Assembly: GCF_007556605.1 (NCBI RefSeq)
Contig: NZ_VJND01000014.1
Location: 1 to 64,000, forward strand
Origin: Tepidimonas sediminis
GTDB lineage: Bacteria > Pseudomonadota > Gammaproteobacteria > Burkholderiales > Burkholderiaceae_C
DNA: 64,000 nucleotides
Direction: 5' to 3'
In this document: positions 29,940-39,476 of the stretch, in pieces
How the letters are laid out: each line of letters starts with the position of its first letter
Numbering within the stretch: position 1 is the stretch's first letter
Notes under the pieces: model-generated
Told to the model about the DNA's origin: nothing
The model's input: the letters and a program-made list of their open reading frames with translations, nothing else
The model's database searches: none
Position numbers and translations under genes: made by a program

Positions 29940-31360
29940 GCCCCGATTGTAGGAGCGGCGGCCTGTGCCACCGGCCCGTCGTCGGCGACGCAGACGCGGT
30001 CGCGGCCGCCGCGCTTGGCGGCGTAGAGGGCCGCATCGGCCTGCTGGATCAGGTACTGATAGTCGGGATGGCCGTTCCAGGCTGCCACGCCGATGCTGGC
30101 GGTCAGCTGCAGCGTCACGCCGTTGGGCAGGTCGAAGCGGTGCGCGGCGATGCGCCGGCGCAGCTTGTCGGCCTGCGCGGCGGCCTGCGCCGGCGGCACG
30201 TCCACCAGCACGACGAGAAACTCCTCGCCGCCGAAGCGGAACACGAAGTCGCTGGAGCGCACGTGGTTGAGCAGCAGCGCGGCAGTCTGCTGCAGCACGA
30301 CGTCACCGGCGTCGTGCCCGTGGCGGTCGTTGACCTGCTTGAAGTGGTCGATGTCCAGCATCAGCAGCGCAAAGGGGATGCGGCGCTGCTGCGCCAGGTG
30401 GATCTCGCGCGCCAGGATCGGCGCCAGGAAGCGCCGGTTGAGCAGCCGCGTCAGCGCGTCGCGGCCGCTTTCCAGCTCCACGTGGCGCTCGAACAGCATC
30501 TGCACCAGGTACTGCAGGTTGTCCAGCTCGCTTTGCAGCTGCAGCAGCAGCGCCTGGTGGTGGGCGGGGTCGCCGGCCGTGCTGGCGGCCAGCTGCGGCA
30601 GCAGCGTGCCGTCCACCCGCTCCATGCCACGCAGCACCAGGTCGACTTCGGGCGCCCCCTCGAAGACGTTGCTGCCCTTGTGCATGAACCACAGCCCGAA
30701 CTCGGAGCCGCGCAGCGTGGGCAGCACCAGCGGCTCACCGCCGCGGTGCAGCGCGAACAGCACCTCCTGCCCCCAGTTGGCCAGCAGGAAGCGCTGGCGC
30801 TCGCGCTCGACCTGCAGGTTCTGCGTCAGCGCGTGCAGGCGGAACGCCTCCTCGCTGCGCGCCTCGCGCTGGGTGTCGCGCACGTAGGACTCGGCCATCA
30901 GCTCCAGCGCCAGGTCCAGCAGGTCGCCGATGTAGAGCAGCGCACGCTCGGCCTGTTTGGCGTCGGCTCCCTCCTGCAGCAGCGTGGTCAGCAGCCGCCC
31001 CTTCAGGAAGCGCGCCCCGCGCGCCACCAGGTGCATCGGCAGCTGGATGCGCGCGTGCACCTCGCCGACGTGGCGCTGGTGGGCGACGATGGCGGCCAGC
31101 TCGTCATGCTGGCGCGGCGCGAACAGCTCGCCGAGCCAGCGCTGCATCGAGGCGTGCAGCCGCTGGTGCACCACCTGGGCGTCCAGGAACACGTGCGCCT
31201 GCGGGTGCGCCAGCATCTCGGCGTAGAACGCCTCGGCCAGCGCGGCGCGGTGGCGCTGGACCAGCTCGGCGACGCGCTGGCGCACGTCCGGCGGCGTGGC
31301 CTCGAGAATCGCGGCCCATTCCTGGACGGGGTCGGCGGGGCGGCGCGAGGGGGTTGTCAT
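29936..31360 (-). CDS. dosC: Globin-coupled diguanylate cyclase (DosC-like)
   Basis: 474 residues. The N-terminal about 160 residues form a globin-coupled sensor; the likely haem-binding proximal His is H102 in VGEVHARIQLP. A helical middle region follows, then a GGDEF domain with active site GGEEF (377-381) and a product-inhibition site RSSD (368-371). It would make cyclic di-GMP from two GTP in response to oxygen at the haem. ATG 31360 has AGGAG upstream. It is read before glnS and overlaps it by 4 bases. Confidence 0.88.
   Translation of the reverse strand: MTTPSRRPADPVQEWAAILEATPPDVRQRVAELVQRHRAALAEAFYAEMLAHPQAHVFLDAQVVHQRLHASMQRWLGELFAPRQHDELAAIVAHQRHVGEVHARIQLPMHLVARGARFLKGRLLTTLLQEGADAKQAERALLYIGDLLDLALELMAESYVRDTQREARSEEAFRLHALTQNLQVERERQRFLLANWGQEVLFALHRGGEPLVLPTLRGSEFGLWFMHKGSNVFEGAPEVDLVLRGMERVDGTLLPQLAASTAGDPAHHQALLLQLQSELDNLQYLVQMLFERHVELESGRDALTRLLNRRFLAPILAREIHLAQQRRIPFALLMLDIDHFKQVNDRHGHDAGDVVLQQTAALLLNHVRSSDFVFRFGGEEFLVVLVDVPPAQAAAQADKLRRRIAAHRFDLPNGVTLQLTASIGVAAWNGHPDYQYLIQQADAALYAAKRGGRDRVCVADDGPVAQAAAPTIGA
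29946..29951 (-). promoter_or_regulatory. -10 hexamer TACAAT, 6 bases before glnS start
   Basis: Inside the last codons of dosC on the minus strand: TACAAT, then CGGGGC, then ATG 29939. Would let glnS be made from its own leaderless transcript, separate from dosC. Confidence 0.52.
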
Positions 31361-31442
31361 TGGCGGGGCTCCTCAGGCGATTCTACGGGGTCGGGCGTGG
31401 CGCCGCTCCCGGCCCGCCGGGCGGGAGGGGCGGCGGCGCGCT

Positions 31443-31456
31443 TACACCTCGTTACA
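31443..31456 (+). promoter_or_regulatory. RstA-like box upstream of the PXPV-type gene
   Basis: TACACCTCGTTACA agrees with the enterobacterial RstA consensus TACATNTNGTTACA at all fixed positions but one. TTACA repeats at 31442 and 31452, and a third TACA at 31462, keep 10-bp phasing, as expected for an OmpR-family regulator dimer. 54 bases before ATG 31511. Confidence 0.55.
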
Positions 31457-31510
31457 GCCGATACAGCGGGGCAGTACCCAGCAGCCCCATCCGGTGCTGA
31501 AATGCGGGAC

Positions 31511-31933
31511 ATGAGCAAGCGAATCCTGATCTCGTGGTGGCGTGGCCGCGCGCTTGCGCCTCGGGCCTGGCTGGCCGCGGTCGGTCTGGCGGCCGCCGGG
31601 ATGGCGCAGGCGGGCGATCTGGTCTGGTCGGTGGGCATCCATCAACCCGGCGTGAGCGTGCAGGTGGGCAACGCGCGACCGGTGATCGTCGCCTCGCCGG
31701 TGGTGGTGTCGCCGCCGGCCGTCGTGGTGCCGGCGCCGGTGACGTGGGTCGCCCCGACGGTGACGTGGATGGCCCCGCCGCCGGTGGTGCTGGTGGAGAC
31801 GCCGCGGCGGCCGCACCACCGTCACCACCACGGCCACGGCGGCGGCCACCGCCATGGCGAATGGGCAGCCCCCGGCGTCTGGGGCCACCCGTACGGGCTG
31901 GGGCCGGTGCGCGGCTGGCGCCACCGCGACTGA
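31511..31933 (+). CDS. Secreted Pro/Val/His-rich protein (PXPV-type)
   Basis: 140 residues. A long basic signal peptide ends at GMAQAGD, then the block LVWSVGIHQPGVSVQVGNA, then repeated Val/Pro units (SPVVVSPPAVVVPAPVTW and similar) and a His-rich tail (RRPHHRHHHGHGGGHRHG). Similar short secreted proteins are common in Burkholderiales under the name PXPV repeat protein, and their function is unknown. The tail could bind metal ions. An RstA-like box lies upstream. ATG 31511 chosen; ATG 31502 is in frame. Confidence 0.72.
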   Translation: MSKRILISWWRGRALAPRAWLAAVGLAAAGMAQAGDLVWSVGIHQPGVSVQVGNARPVIVASPVVVSPPAVVVPAPVTWVAPTVTWMAPPPVVLVETPRRPHHRHHHGHGGGHRHGEWAAPGVWGHPYGLGPVRGWRHRD

Positions 31934-32020
31934 CCGCGGCGGCAAGGGAGCCGCCCGGCGGCCGGCCGTCGGCGGGCCGCTACACTCGCGCGGTCTCTGT
32001 CCAGTCCAGCCCGACCCGCG

Positions 32021-32848
32021 ATGGATCCCGTGCTCCTGCTGAAGGCCGCCCTGATGGGGGTGGTCGAAGGTCTGACCGAATTTCTGCCGGTGTCCTCCAC
32101 CGGGCACCTGATCCTGGCGGCGGCGCTGCTGGGCCTGCCGGACGAGCGCACCAAGGTGTTCGAGGTGGTGATCCAGACCGGCGCGATCCTGGCCATCGTC
32201 GGGCTGTACTGGCAGCGGCTGCTGGCCACGCTGACCGGGCTGGGCAGCCAGCGGCGTGCGCAGCGCTTCACGGCCAACGTGCTGATCGGCTTCCTTCCGG
32301 CGGCGCTGGCCGGCTTCCTGTTCATCGGGCCGATCAAGGCGCATCTCTTCAACGCCTGGGTGGTGGCGGCGGGCTTCGTCGCCGGCGGCGTGGTGATGCT
32401 GGTCGTGGAGGCGTGGCAGCGCCGCCGCCCGCCGCGGCTGGACGACGTCGACGCCATCGGCTGGCGCGATGCGCTGGGCGTCGGGCTGATCCAGTGCCTG
32501 GCGCTGATCCCGGGGGTCAGCCGCTCCGGTGCCACCATCATCGGCGCGATGGCGCTGGGCTTCTCGCGCCGCGCCGCCACCGAGTTCAGCTTCTTTCTCG
32601 CGATCCCGATGCTGTTCGGTGCGGCGGCCTACGATCTCTACAAGCACCGTGCGTTGTTGAGCGCCGCCGACGTGCCGTTCTTCGCGGTGGGGCTGGTGGT
32701 GTCGTTCGCCTCGGCGTGGGCGTGCGTGAAGTGGCTGCTGCGCTACGTGGCCAGCCACACGTTCGTGCCGTTCGCGTGGTACCGCATCGGCTTTGGCGCG
32801 CTGATCGCGCTCAGCGGCTGGCTGGGCTGGGTGGACTGGACGCCATGA
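32021..32848 (+). CDS. uppP: Undecaprenyl-diphosphatase
   Basis: Membrane enzyme that recycles undecaprenyl pyrophosphate to the monophosphate carrier for peptidoglycan synthesis, and gives bacitracin tolerance. 275 residues with about eight membrane segments. The active-site motifs are intact: [16 protein letters not shown] (about 15-30) and [12 protein letters not shown] (about 161-172). A TACACT at 31981-31986 may be its -10. The last 38 bases overlap the convergent hydrolase gene. Confidence 0.95.
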   Translation: MDPVLLLKAALMGVVEGLTEFLPVSSTGHLILAAALLGLPDERTKVFEVVIQTGAILAIVGLYWQRLLATLTGLGSQRRAQRFTANVLIGFLPAALAGFLFIGPIKAHLFNAWVVAAGFVAGGVVMLVVEAWQRRRPPRLDDVDAIGWRDALGVGLIQCLALIPGVSRSGATIIGAMALGFSRRAATEFSFFLAIPMLFGAAAYDLYKHRALLSAADVPFFAVGLVVSFASAWACVKWLLRYVASHTFVPFAWYRIGFGALIALSGWLGWVDWTP

Positions 32849-33692
32849 AGTCGCGCAGCGCGCGGTCGATCGCCTCGGCGGTGGCCTGCGGCAGCTCCAT
32901 CGGAAACAGGTGCGTGCCGGGCAGGAACTGCAGCCGCGGCGACGGCGTGCGGCCGCACAGCTTGTGCGTCAGCGTCAGGCCCACGCGGCGCATCTCCTCC
33001 GACTCGGTGCCGCCGACGAAGGCCACCGGGCAGCGCAGCGGGTGACGGCGCAGCAGGCGGTCGAGGTGGTGCGGCAGGGTGTCGTAGATCGCGGTCTCGA
33101 TGTCGCGGTCGAAGCTGAGCACGCGCTGCACGCTGCCGTCCGGGCCGACTTCGTCGTGGGTGCCGTGCGCGACATAGTCCTGCAGCACGCGCGGATCCCA
33201 GCGCGCGAACGCCCGCTTGTGGCGGAAGTGCTCCAGCGCCTCGGCGGCGCTGGCCCAGCGGTTGCGCCGCTTGCGGCTGATGCGCCCGGGCGAGACGGCG
33301 CCGATCAGCCGCGTGTGCTTGGCGGCGGCCAGCGCGCGCGCCTTCCAGCCGCCCAGCACCGGCGAGTCCAGCATCACCACGCCGCGCACCGGCGTGCCGC
33401 CCAGCTGCGGGTGCAGCGCGGCGGCCATCAGGCTCAGGAACCCGCCGAGCGAATGCCCGACGAGGAACAGCGGCTCGCCCTGGGGCCGCACCTGCTGTGC
33501 CACGAAGTCGGCCAGCTGGCGCACCAGGTGCGGCCAGTTGCTGGTGACGGGGTAGCGCGGGTCGTGGCCGAACTTGTCCAGTGCCTCGACGCGCCAGCCG
33601 CGCGCGCGCAGCGCCTCGAACAGGATGCGGTAGGTCCCGGCGGGGAAGCTGTTGGCGTGCGAGAAGACGATGAGGGGTGGATGGGCGGTCAT
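32811..33692 (-). CDS. Alpha/beta hydrolase
   Basis: 293 residues with the hydrolase fold: oxyanion-region [13 protein letters not shown], nucleophile elbow GHSLGG (Ser about residue 100), an acidic residue in the [11 protein letters not shown] region and the catalytic His in [10 protein letters not shown]. Substrate is unknown; lipase or esterase activity is likely. ATG 33692 is preceded by TTCCTCC-type sequence rather than a Shine-Dalgarno site. A 14-bp palindrome 55 bases upstream may be an operator. Convergent overlap of 38 bases with uppP. Confidence 0.85.
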   Translation of the reverse strand: MTAHPPLIVFSHANSFPAGTYRILFEALRARGWRVEALDKFGHDPRYPVTSNWPHLVRQLADFVAQQVRPQGEPLFLVGHSLGGFLSLMAAALHPQLGGTPVRGVVMLDSPVLGGWKARALAAAKHTRLIGAVSPGRISRKRRNRWASAAEALEHFRHKRAFARWDPRVLQDYVAHGTHDEVGPDGSVQRVLSFDRDIETAIYDTLPHHLDRLLRRHPLRCPVAFVGGTESEEMRRVGLTLTHKLCGRTPSPRLQFLPGTHLFPMELPQATAEAIDRALRDFMASSPPSPASR

Positions 33693-33746
33693 GGCGGAGG
33701 AAGCGCCGGCTTGGTCGCGCAGGCTGCGGCGGCCCGTCGGCGCGCA

Positions 33747-33760
33747 CGAACGATCGTTCG
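33747..33760. promoter_or_regulatory. Perfect 14-bp palindrome, likely regulator operator
   Basis: CGAACGATCGTTCG is its own reverse complement and lies in the 79-base gap upstream of the hydrolase gene and downstream of recD. Sites of this form are typical of TetR-family repressors. No regulator gene is adjacent in the window. Confidence 0.5.
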
Positions 33761-33771
33761 GTCGACGTTGC

Positions 33772-35700
33772 CTATGGTAGCGCCTGCCGCAGCGCGGCGC
33801 GCAGGGCGCTGTCGCGTTCGGTGCGGCGACGCAGCGCCGCGCGCAGCGTCGCCTCGCCGCCCGGCAGCACGAGCGTGAGCCGCCGGCGCGCGCGCGTCAG
33901 GCCGGTGTAGAGCAGCTCCCGCGTCAGGATGGGGCTGTCGGCGTCGGGCGGCAGCACCAGCACCACGTGGTCGAATTCGCTGCCCTGCGACTTGTGCACC
34001 GTCAGCGCCCAAGCGCTCGCGGTGTCGGCCAGTTGCCCGGCGCTGACCCACTGCACGCCGCCCGGCCGCTGCGGCGCCGGCAGCGCCAGGCGCCAGCGCC
34101 GCGTGCCGTCGGCATGCGGCCGCGCCAGCAGCAGGCCCAGGTCGCCGTTCATGACGCCCAGGCGCGGCTGGTTGCGCGTGACCAGCCACGGCTGGCCGCT
34201 GCGGCCGTGCGGGCCGGTGGGCGCGTGCGGGGCCAGGCGCGCGGCCTCGGCCTGCAGGCGCGCATCCAGCCCCTCCACGCCCCACGGCCCGCGCCGCAGC
34301 GCCGCCAGCACCTGCAGCCGCGCCTGCTGCCGCAGCAGGCCAGCGGCCCAGGCGTCGGGGTCGGCGTCGGCCGGCGGCTGCGCCGCCGCCTGCAGCCATG
34401 GCGTCACCGCCGCGCGCCAGGCTTCCATCCAGCCGTCGGCGGCCTGCGCGCCGAGGTGGACGCCGACGCCCTCGCCGGGATCGTGCAGCAGCGCCCGCAC
34501 GGCGTCCTCGTCCCCGTCGCGCACGGCGGCGGCCCAGCGGCCGATGGCGCCGCCGGCGTCGAAGCGGTGGCTGCGCCGCAGCATCGCCACCGCCTGGTCC
34601 AGCGCGTCGCCACCGGCGTCGATCCATTCGGTCGGCGGGGCCTGCCCGGTGGCGGCGGTGAGCCAAGCGCCCGTTTCGGGGTGCCAGCGGCCCTCGCGCG
34701 CGTGCGCGCACAGCTCCGCCAGCACCGCGCCGGCCTGCACCGAGGCGAGCTGGTCGCGGTCGCCAAGCAGGATCAGCCGCGCCTGCGGCGGCAGCGCGCG
34801 CAGCAGCGCGTGCAGCAGCTCCAGATCGACCATCGACGCCTCGTCGACCACCAGCGCGTCCAGCGGCAGCGGCTGGCGCTCGTCGTGGCGCGCGCCCGTG
34901 CCGTCGGGCCGCTGGCCCAGCAGCGCGTGCACGGTGACGGCGCTGCGCGGCAGGTGCGGCTGCAGCTTTGCCCATGGCAGCGGCAGCGACCGGGTGGCGA
35001 GCCGTTGCCAGGCATCGCCGAGGGCGGCGCTGAGGCGTGCGGCGGCCTTGCCGGTGGGGGCCGCCAGGCCCACGGCCAGCGGCGCGCCGCCGCCTTGCAG
35101 CGCCAGCCCCTGCAGCAGCGCCAGCAGCCGCGCGACGGTGGTGGTCTTGCCGGTGCCGGGGCCGCCGGTGATGACCGCCAGCCGCTGCCGCAGCGCCAGC
35201 GCGCAGGCCAGCCGCTGCGCGTCCGGCTCGGTGGGCGGCGGGCCGAACAGCGCCTCGATCCACGGCCGCACGGCGTCGGCGGCGGGTGCGTCGGCTGCGG
35301 TCAGCCGCCGCGCCAGCGCCTGCGCCACCTCACGCTCGCGCCGGTAGTGGCGGCCCAGGTAGAGCACGCCGCCGCTGGCCACGACCGGGGTCAGCGGCGC
35401 GCCCGCGCCGACCCAGCCGGGGCCGTGCAGCGCCGCGGGCCCGTCGGCGTGCAGGCGCTGCAGCAGCCAGCGCGCGCACGGGCCGGTGGCGTCGTCGGGG
35501 CGGGCCTCGGCCCAGCGCCAGGCGACGTGGCCGTCGGCGGCGCGGCGCATCAGCAGCGCGGTGGCCAGCAGCGCCTCCAGGCTTGCCTGCGGGCACAGCG
35601 CGGCGGCCTGGCGTGCCAGCGTCGCCTCCGCCGGGCGCAGCTCGCCGGCCTGCAGGCCGAGCTGCAGCCAGGCTTCGAGCTCGGGGCGCGGCGTGGTCAT
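33772..35700 (-). CDS. recD: Exodeoxyribonuclease V alpha subunit (RecD)
   Basis: 5'-3' helicase motor of the RecBCD double-strand-break repair complex. 642 residues. Motifs: Walker A VITGGPGTGKTTTVARLL, motif with GLAAPTGKAAARL, Walker B DALVVDEASMVDLEL, GDRDQLASVQAGAVL, and the C-terminal SF1 motif LTVHKSQGSEFDHV followed by LYTGLTRAR. Start ATG 35700 overlaps the recB stop (ATGA). Length is normal. Confidence 0.95.
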   Translation of the reverse strand: MTTPRPELEAWLQLGLQAGELRPAEATLARQAAALCPQASLEALLATALLMRRAADGHVAWRWAEARPDDATGPCARWLLQRLHADGPAALHGPGWVGAGAPLTPVVASGGVLYLGRHYRREREVAQALARRLTAADAPAADAVRPWIEALFGPPPTEPDAQRLACALALRQRLAVITGGPGTGKTTTVARLLALLQGLALQGGGAPLAVGLAAPTGKAAARLSAALGDAWQRLATRSLPLPWAKLQPHLPRSAVTVHALLGQRPDGTGARHDERQPLPLDALVVDEASMVDLELLHALLRALPPQARLILLGDRDQLASVQAGAVLAELCAHAREGRWHPETGAWLTAATGQAPPTEWIDAGGDALDQAVAMLRRSHRFDAGGAIGRWAAAVRDGDEDAVRALLHDPGEGVGVHLGAQAADGWMEAWRAAVTPWLQAAAQPPADADPDAWAAGLLRQQARLQVLAALRRGPWGVEGLDARLQAEAARLAPHAPTGPHGRSGQPWLVTRNQPRLGVMNGDLGLLLARPHADGTRRWRLALPAPQRPGGVQWVSAGQLADTASAWALTVHKSQGSEFDHVVLVLPPDADSPILTRELLYTGLTRARRRLTLVLPGGEATLRAALRRRTERDSALRAALRQALP

Positions 35701-38700
35701 GCCGTCACCTCCGCGCCCGTGAACAGGGCCTCGAGCCGCCGCACCAGCGGCCACGGTTCGGTCAGATGCCAGACGCCGGCGCCGGGGGCGGCCACGCCGC
35801 GCCAGAACACGCACAGCGCCCCGCCCAGATGCCGCGCCGGCTCGTAGCGCCGTCCCAGCCGCTGCGCCAGCCAGCGGTGCAGCGCCAGCAGGTACAGCGC
35901 CGCCTGCGCGTCGTAGCGCTGGCGCAGCACCTCGGCCTGCACCGCCGCGGTGGGGTAGGCGGCGTCGTCGGGCCCGAGCGCATTGGACTTGTGGTCCAGC
36001 ACCCAGTAGCGCCCATCGTGTTCGAAGACCAGGTCCATGAAGCCTTTCAGCATCCCGTGCAGCGTGACGGCGGCCAGCGCCGGGCGCGGCTGGCCCGGCG
36101 CGACGTGGGCGAGCAGCAGACGGTCGAGCGCGCGCGCCTCGGCGGCGGCGTCGATGCGCAGCCAGAACGGCACCTCCGGCTCGGCGTGCGTGAGGTCGCG
36201 CAGCCGCACGCCCGGGCTGCCGGGCAAGGGCAGCGCGGCCTCGCCGATGGCGTGCGCCCAGCGCGCCAGATCCTCGGCGTCGGCCGGCAGGCGCTCCGCC
36301 GCCCAGCCAAGCCCCTGCAGCGTGCGCTGCGCCAGCGGCTGCAGGGCATCCGGGGCGCCCGCGGGCCAGCCGTGGCGCTGGCAGGCTTCCAGCAGCGCGT
36401 GCAGCGCCACGCCGGGCTGCGCGCCGCGCGGCCAGCGGTGCCAGGGTGCGGTGGCGGCAGCCTGGTCGCGCAGACCAATGGCGTCGGGGTCGGAAGCGCC
36501 GGGATCGTCGTCGCCGACGTGCGCCTCGGTGGCGGCGTCGGCGCCGGCCGGGGCGTCGTGCGCGGCGCGCGCCAGGGCGCTGTAGCTGGCGATCCACCAC
36601 GGCGGGCCGCCGCGCGGGCGCGCGACGTGCGCCCGGACGGCGGGGCGCGTTGGCGCTGCCGTGTGGTCAGGCACGGCTGGGGCCGCCTCGTCGTCGGGCA
36701 GCCGGGTGCAGGCGACCGTGCCGCCGCTTGCCTGCGCCAGCGTCTGCAGCCGCTCTGGCATCCGCTCGGCCAGCGTGGCGGCATCCACTCCCTGCAGCCC
36801 GAGCAGGCGCGCCAGCGCGCTGGACGCCAGGCCCGGCTCCAGCGCCACGCCGACCCAGGTCAGGTGCACCGCGCGTGTCAGCGCGACGTAGAGCTTGCGC
36901 GTGTCCTCCAGCAGGCGTTCGCGCTCGGCGCGCTCGAGCGCCTGCAGCCATGGCTCGCCGTCGTCCGGCAGCCTCACGTGCGCGCGGCCCGCGTCGTCGT
37001 GCCAGCGCAGCACGTCGGGGCGGTTCCACTTGTCGGTCAGCGGGCGGGCGCGCCCGGCAAACGGCAGCAGCACGAGCGGAAACTGCAGCCCCTTGGCCTT
37101 GTGCACGGTGATGACGGGGATGGCCTGCGGCGTGCCGTCGAGGCGGCGCTCCGCGCCGGTCAGCGTCGGGTCGTCGCCGGCGGAGGAGGGGGCGGCGCCT
37201 TCCTGCCGCGCCAAGCGCAGCAGGGCCAGCGTCGTCTCCACCCCGCCGCGGCCGCGCTGGCGCGCGGCCTGCTGCAGCCATTCGGCCATGTGCAGCAGAT
37301 CCGCCAGCGCGCGTGCGCCGGGGCTCGGGTGGTCGGCGGGGCGGGCCAGCAGCCGCGCGGCGACGCCGAAGTCGTGCATCAGCGCGCGCACCGCCGCCAG
37401 CACGCCGTGGCGCTGCCACAGCGCGTGGTAGCGCGCGAAGCGCTCCAGCGTCGCGTCCCAGGCGTCCTCGTCGCGCAGCAGGGCGGCCAGCGCGGCCGCA
37501 TCCAGCCCCAGGGCCGGCGTCAGCAGCGCGTGGGCGATGGCGTCGCGGTCGTGCGGATGGGCGCAGGCGTGCAGCCACGCCTGCAGGTCGTCGGCCTCGG
37601 GGCCGTCCCACACCGAGGTCTTCTCGGACCGGTAGGCGCTGGCGAGTCCATGCCGGCGCAGCGCGCGCGCCACCGCCTGCGCCTCCTTGCCGTCGTTGAC
37701 GAGGATGGCCAGATCCTGCGGCTGCAGCGGGCGCAGCCGCCCGTCGCGCTCGAAGCCGCAACGCCCCGCCGCCGAGCCCTCGAGCCACCGCGCCACCGTG
37801 GCCGCGCAGGCGGCCGCGAGGCGCTCCAGCACGTCGCCGCGCGAGGGCTTGTCGGATTCGGGCTGCCACAGCGCGAAGGTCAGCGCCGCGGCGCTTTCGG
37901 CCTCGTCGTCGCGCCAGCGCTCGGGCTGGCCGTGCGGCTGCGCCGGCAGGAACGGCACCGGCTGCACGCCAGCGCGCGCAAAGCCGAACGCCCCGTCCGG
38001 CAGCGTGCGCTCGGCGTGGCCGAACAGGGCATTGACGGCCTGCACCATCGCCGTGCTGCTGCGGTGGTTGACCGCCAGCGACCAGATGCGCCCGGCGCAG
38101 GCGGCGCGCGCCTGCAGGTAGCTGTGGATGTCGGCGTGGCGGAAGGCGTAGATGGCCTGCTTGGGATCGCCGATCAGCAGCAGCGCGGTGCCGGGGGGCG
38201 GCCGCTCGGGCCGGTAGATGGCCTGCAGGATGCGCCACTGGCGCGGGTCGGTGTCCTGGAACTCGTCGACCAGCGCCACCGGCTGCTGCTGGCGCAGGCG
38301 CTGGGCGAGCGCCGCGCCCTGCGGACCGGCGAGCGCCTCGTCCACGCGGCGCAGCATCTCGTCGAAGGTGAGCTGCTCGGCGGCGCGCAGCTGCGCGCGC
38401 AGGCGCTGCGCCACCCACACCGCGGCGTGGCGCGTCAGCGCCCCGCGCATGCCGGGCAGGGCGGCCAGCCGCGCTTTCAGTTCGGGCAGCTCGCGCAGCA
38501 GTGGCAGCGTCTCGACCTCACGAGGCAGGGGGCCGGCATTGCCGCGCAAGTGTTCCAGGGTCAGGCGCTTGTAGGCATCGGTGGTTTTCAGTCCTGGATC
38601 GCTTGATTCCGGATCGAGCGCCCATTGACGCAGCTTCTCGAACCAGCGCCGTACCGTGGCCTGTTGACGGCTCACATGCCTGATCAGGTCGTGCTGCGCC

Positions 38701-39476
38701 AGCACCTTCTCGGCCTCGTCGACCCACGCCGGCCACGGGGCCTTCAGCGCCGCCAGCGCCTGCGCGCGCGTGGCCTCGGCCCGCCGCAGCACCTCGGGCA
38801 GGCTGCGCGTGGGCAGGCCCGGATCCTGCGCCGCCCACAGCTCGGCGTGCTCGAGCAGACCCTTGATCGACTGGTCCAGCTCGTCCGGCGAGTCCCAGAC
38901 CTCCAGCACCGCCGCGGCGGCGGTTTCATCGAGCGGCAGCACGTGCAGCCGCCACCAGTCGCGCACCACCTCGCGGCGCAGCACGGCGGTGTCCTGCAGG
39001 ATGCGCGGCGCAAACGGCTCGCCGCTGAGCAGCGCCTGCTCGCGCAGGATGCGCTGGCACCAGCCGTGCAGGGTGCTGATCGGCGCCTCGTCCAGCGCGT
39101 CGGCGGCCTCGGTCAGGTGGCGGGCCAGCGCCGGCCATGCGGTTGCCGGGTAACGCGCGCGCAGCTCGAGCAGCCGTTCGACCGCCGCATCGTCCGGGTC
39201 GAGCGCCTCGCCGCCGAAGACCGCGGCCGCCTGCAGCAGGCGCGCCTGGATGCGGCTGCGCAGTTCCTGCGTGGCGGCGTCGGTGAAGGTCACGACCAGG
39301 ATCTGCCGCGGCGACAGCGGCGGCAGCCCGGCCTCATCAGGCGGCGCGCCCAGCACCAGCCGCACCGCCAGCAGCGCCATCGTCCAGGTCTTGCCGCTGC
39401 CGGCGCTGGCCTCGATCAGCTGGCTGCCCTTGAGCGGCAGGGTCAGCACGTCCAGTTCGGGCAGGTCAGCGCTCAT
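35697..39476 (-). CDS. recB: Exodeoxyribonuclease V beta subunit (RecB)
   Basis: 3'-5' helicase and nuclease of RecBCD. 1259 residues. UvrD-type motifs: IEASAGSGKTWTMALL near the N-terminus, VVTFTDAATQELRSRI, LVDEFQDTDPRQWRIL, LLIGDPKQAIYAFRHAD, and VITVHKAKGLQFPLV. The C-terminal nuclease domain keeps the catalytic Asp-x-Lys in YWVLDHKSNALG. ATG 39476 overlaps the recC stop; the recB stop overlaps recD, so the three are translated together. Confidence 0.96.
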   Translation of the reverse strand: MSADLPELDVLTLPLKGSQLIEASAGSGKTWTMALLAVRLVLGAPPDEAGLPPLSPRQILVVTFTDAATQELRSRIQARLLQAAAVFGGEALDPDDAAVERLLELRARYPATAWPALARHLTEAADALDEAPISTLHGWCQRILREQALLSGEPFAPRILQDTAVLRREVVRDWWRLHVLPLDETAAAAVLEVWDSPDELDQSIKGLLEHAELWAAQDPGLPTRSLPEVLRRAEATRAQALAALKAPWPAWVDEAEKVLAQHDLIRHVSRQQATVRRWFEKLRQWALDPESSDPGLKTTDAYKRLTLEHLRGNAGPLPREVETLPLLRELPELKARLAALPGMRGALTRHAAVWVAQRLRAQLRAAEQLTFDEMLRRVDEALAGPQGAALAQRLRQQQPVALVDEFQDTDPRQWRILQAIYRPERPPPGTALLLIGDPKQAIYAFRHADIHSYLQARAACAGRIWSLAVNHRSSTAMVQAVNALFGHAERTLPDGAFGFARAGVQPVPFLPAQPHGQPERWRDDEAESAAALTFALWQPESDKPSRGDVLERLAAACAATVARWLEGSAAGRCGFERDGRLRPLQPQDLAILVNDGKEAQAVARALRRHGLASAYRSEKTSVWDGPEADDLQAWLHACAHPHDRDAIAHALLTPALGLDAAALAALLRDEDAWDATLERFARYHALWQRHGVLAAVRALMHDFGVAARLLARPADHPSPGARALADLLHMAEWLQQAARQRGRGGVETTLALLRLARQEGAAPSSAGDDPTLTGAERRLDGTPQAIPVITVHKAKGLQFPLVLLPFAGRARPLTDKWNRPDVLRWHDDAGRAHVRLPDDGEPWLQALERAERERLLEDTRKLYVALTRAVHLTWVGVALEPGLASSALARLLGLQGVDAATLAERMPERLQTLAQASGGTVACTRLPDDEAAPAVPDHTAAPTRPAVRAHVARPRGGPPWWIASYSALARAAHDAPAGADAATEAHVGDDDPGASDPDAIGLRDQAAATAPWHRWPRGAQPGVALHALLEACQRHGWPAGAPDALQPLAQRTLQGLGWAAERLPADAEDLARWAHAIGEAALPLPGSPGVRLRDLTHAEPEVPFWLRIDAAAEARALDRLLLAHVAPGQPRPALAAVTLHGMLKGFMDLVFEHDGRYWVLDHKSNALGPDDAAYPTAAVQAEVLRQRYDAQAALYLLALHRWLAQRLGRRYEPARHLGGALCVFWRGVAAPGAGVWHLTEPWPLVRRLEALFTGAEVTA

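Noticed and set aside
31800-31860. His-codon-rich CAC/GGC stretch as a possible tandem repeat or CRISPR-like array
   Set aside because: It is the His/Gly-rich tail of the PXPV-type protein, without regular repeat units or spacers.
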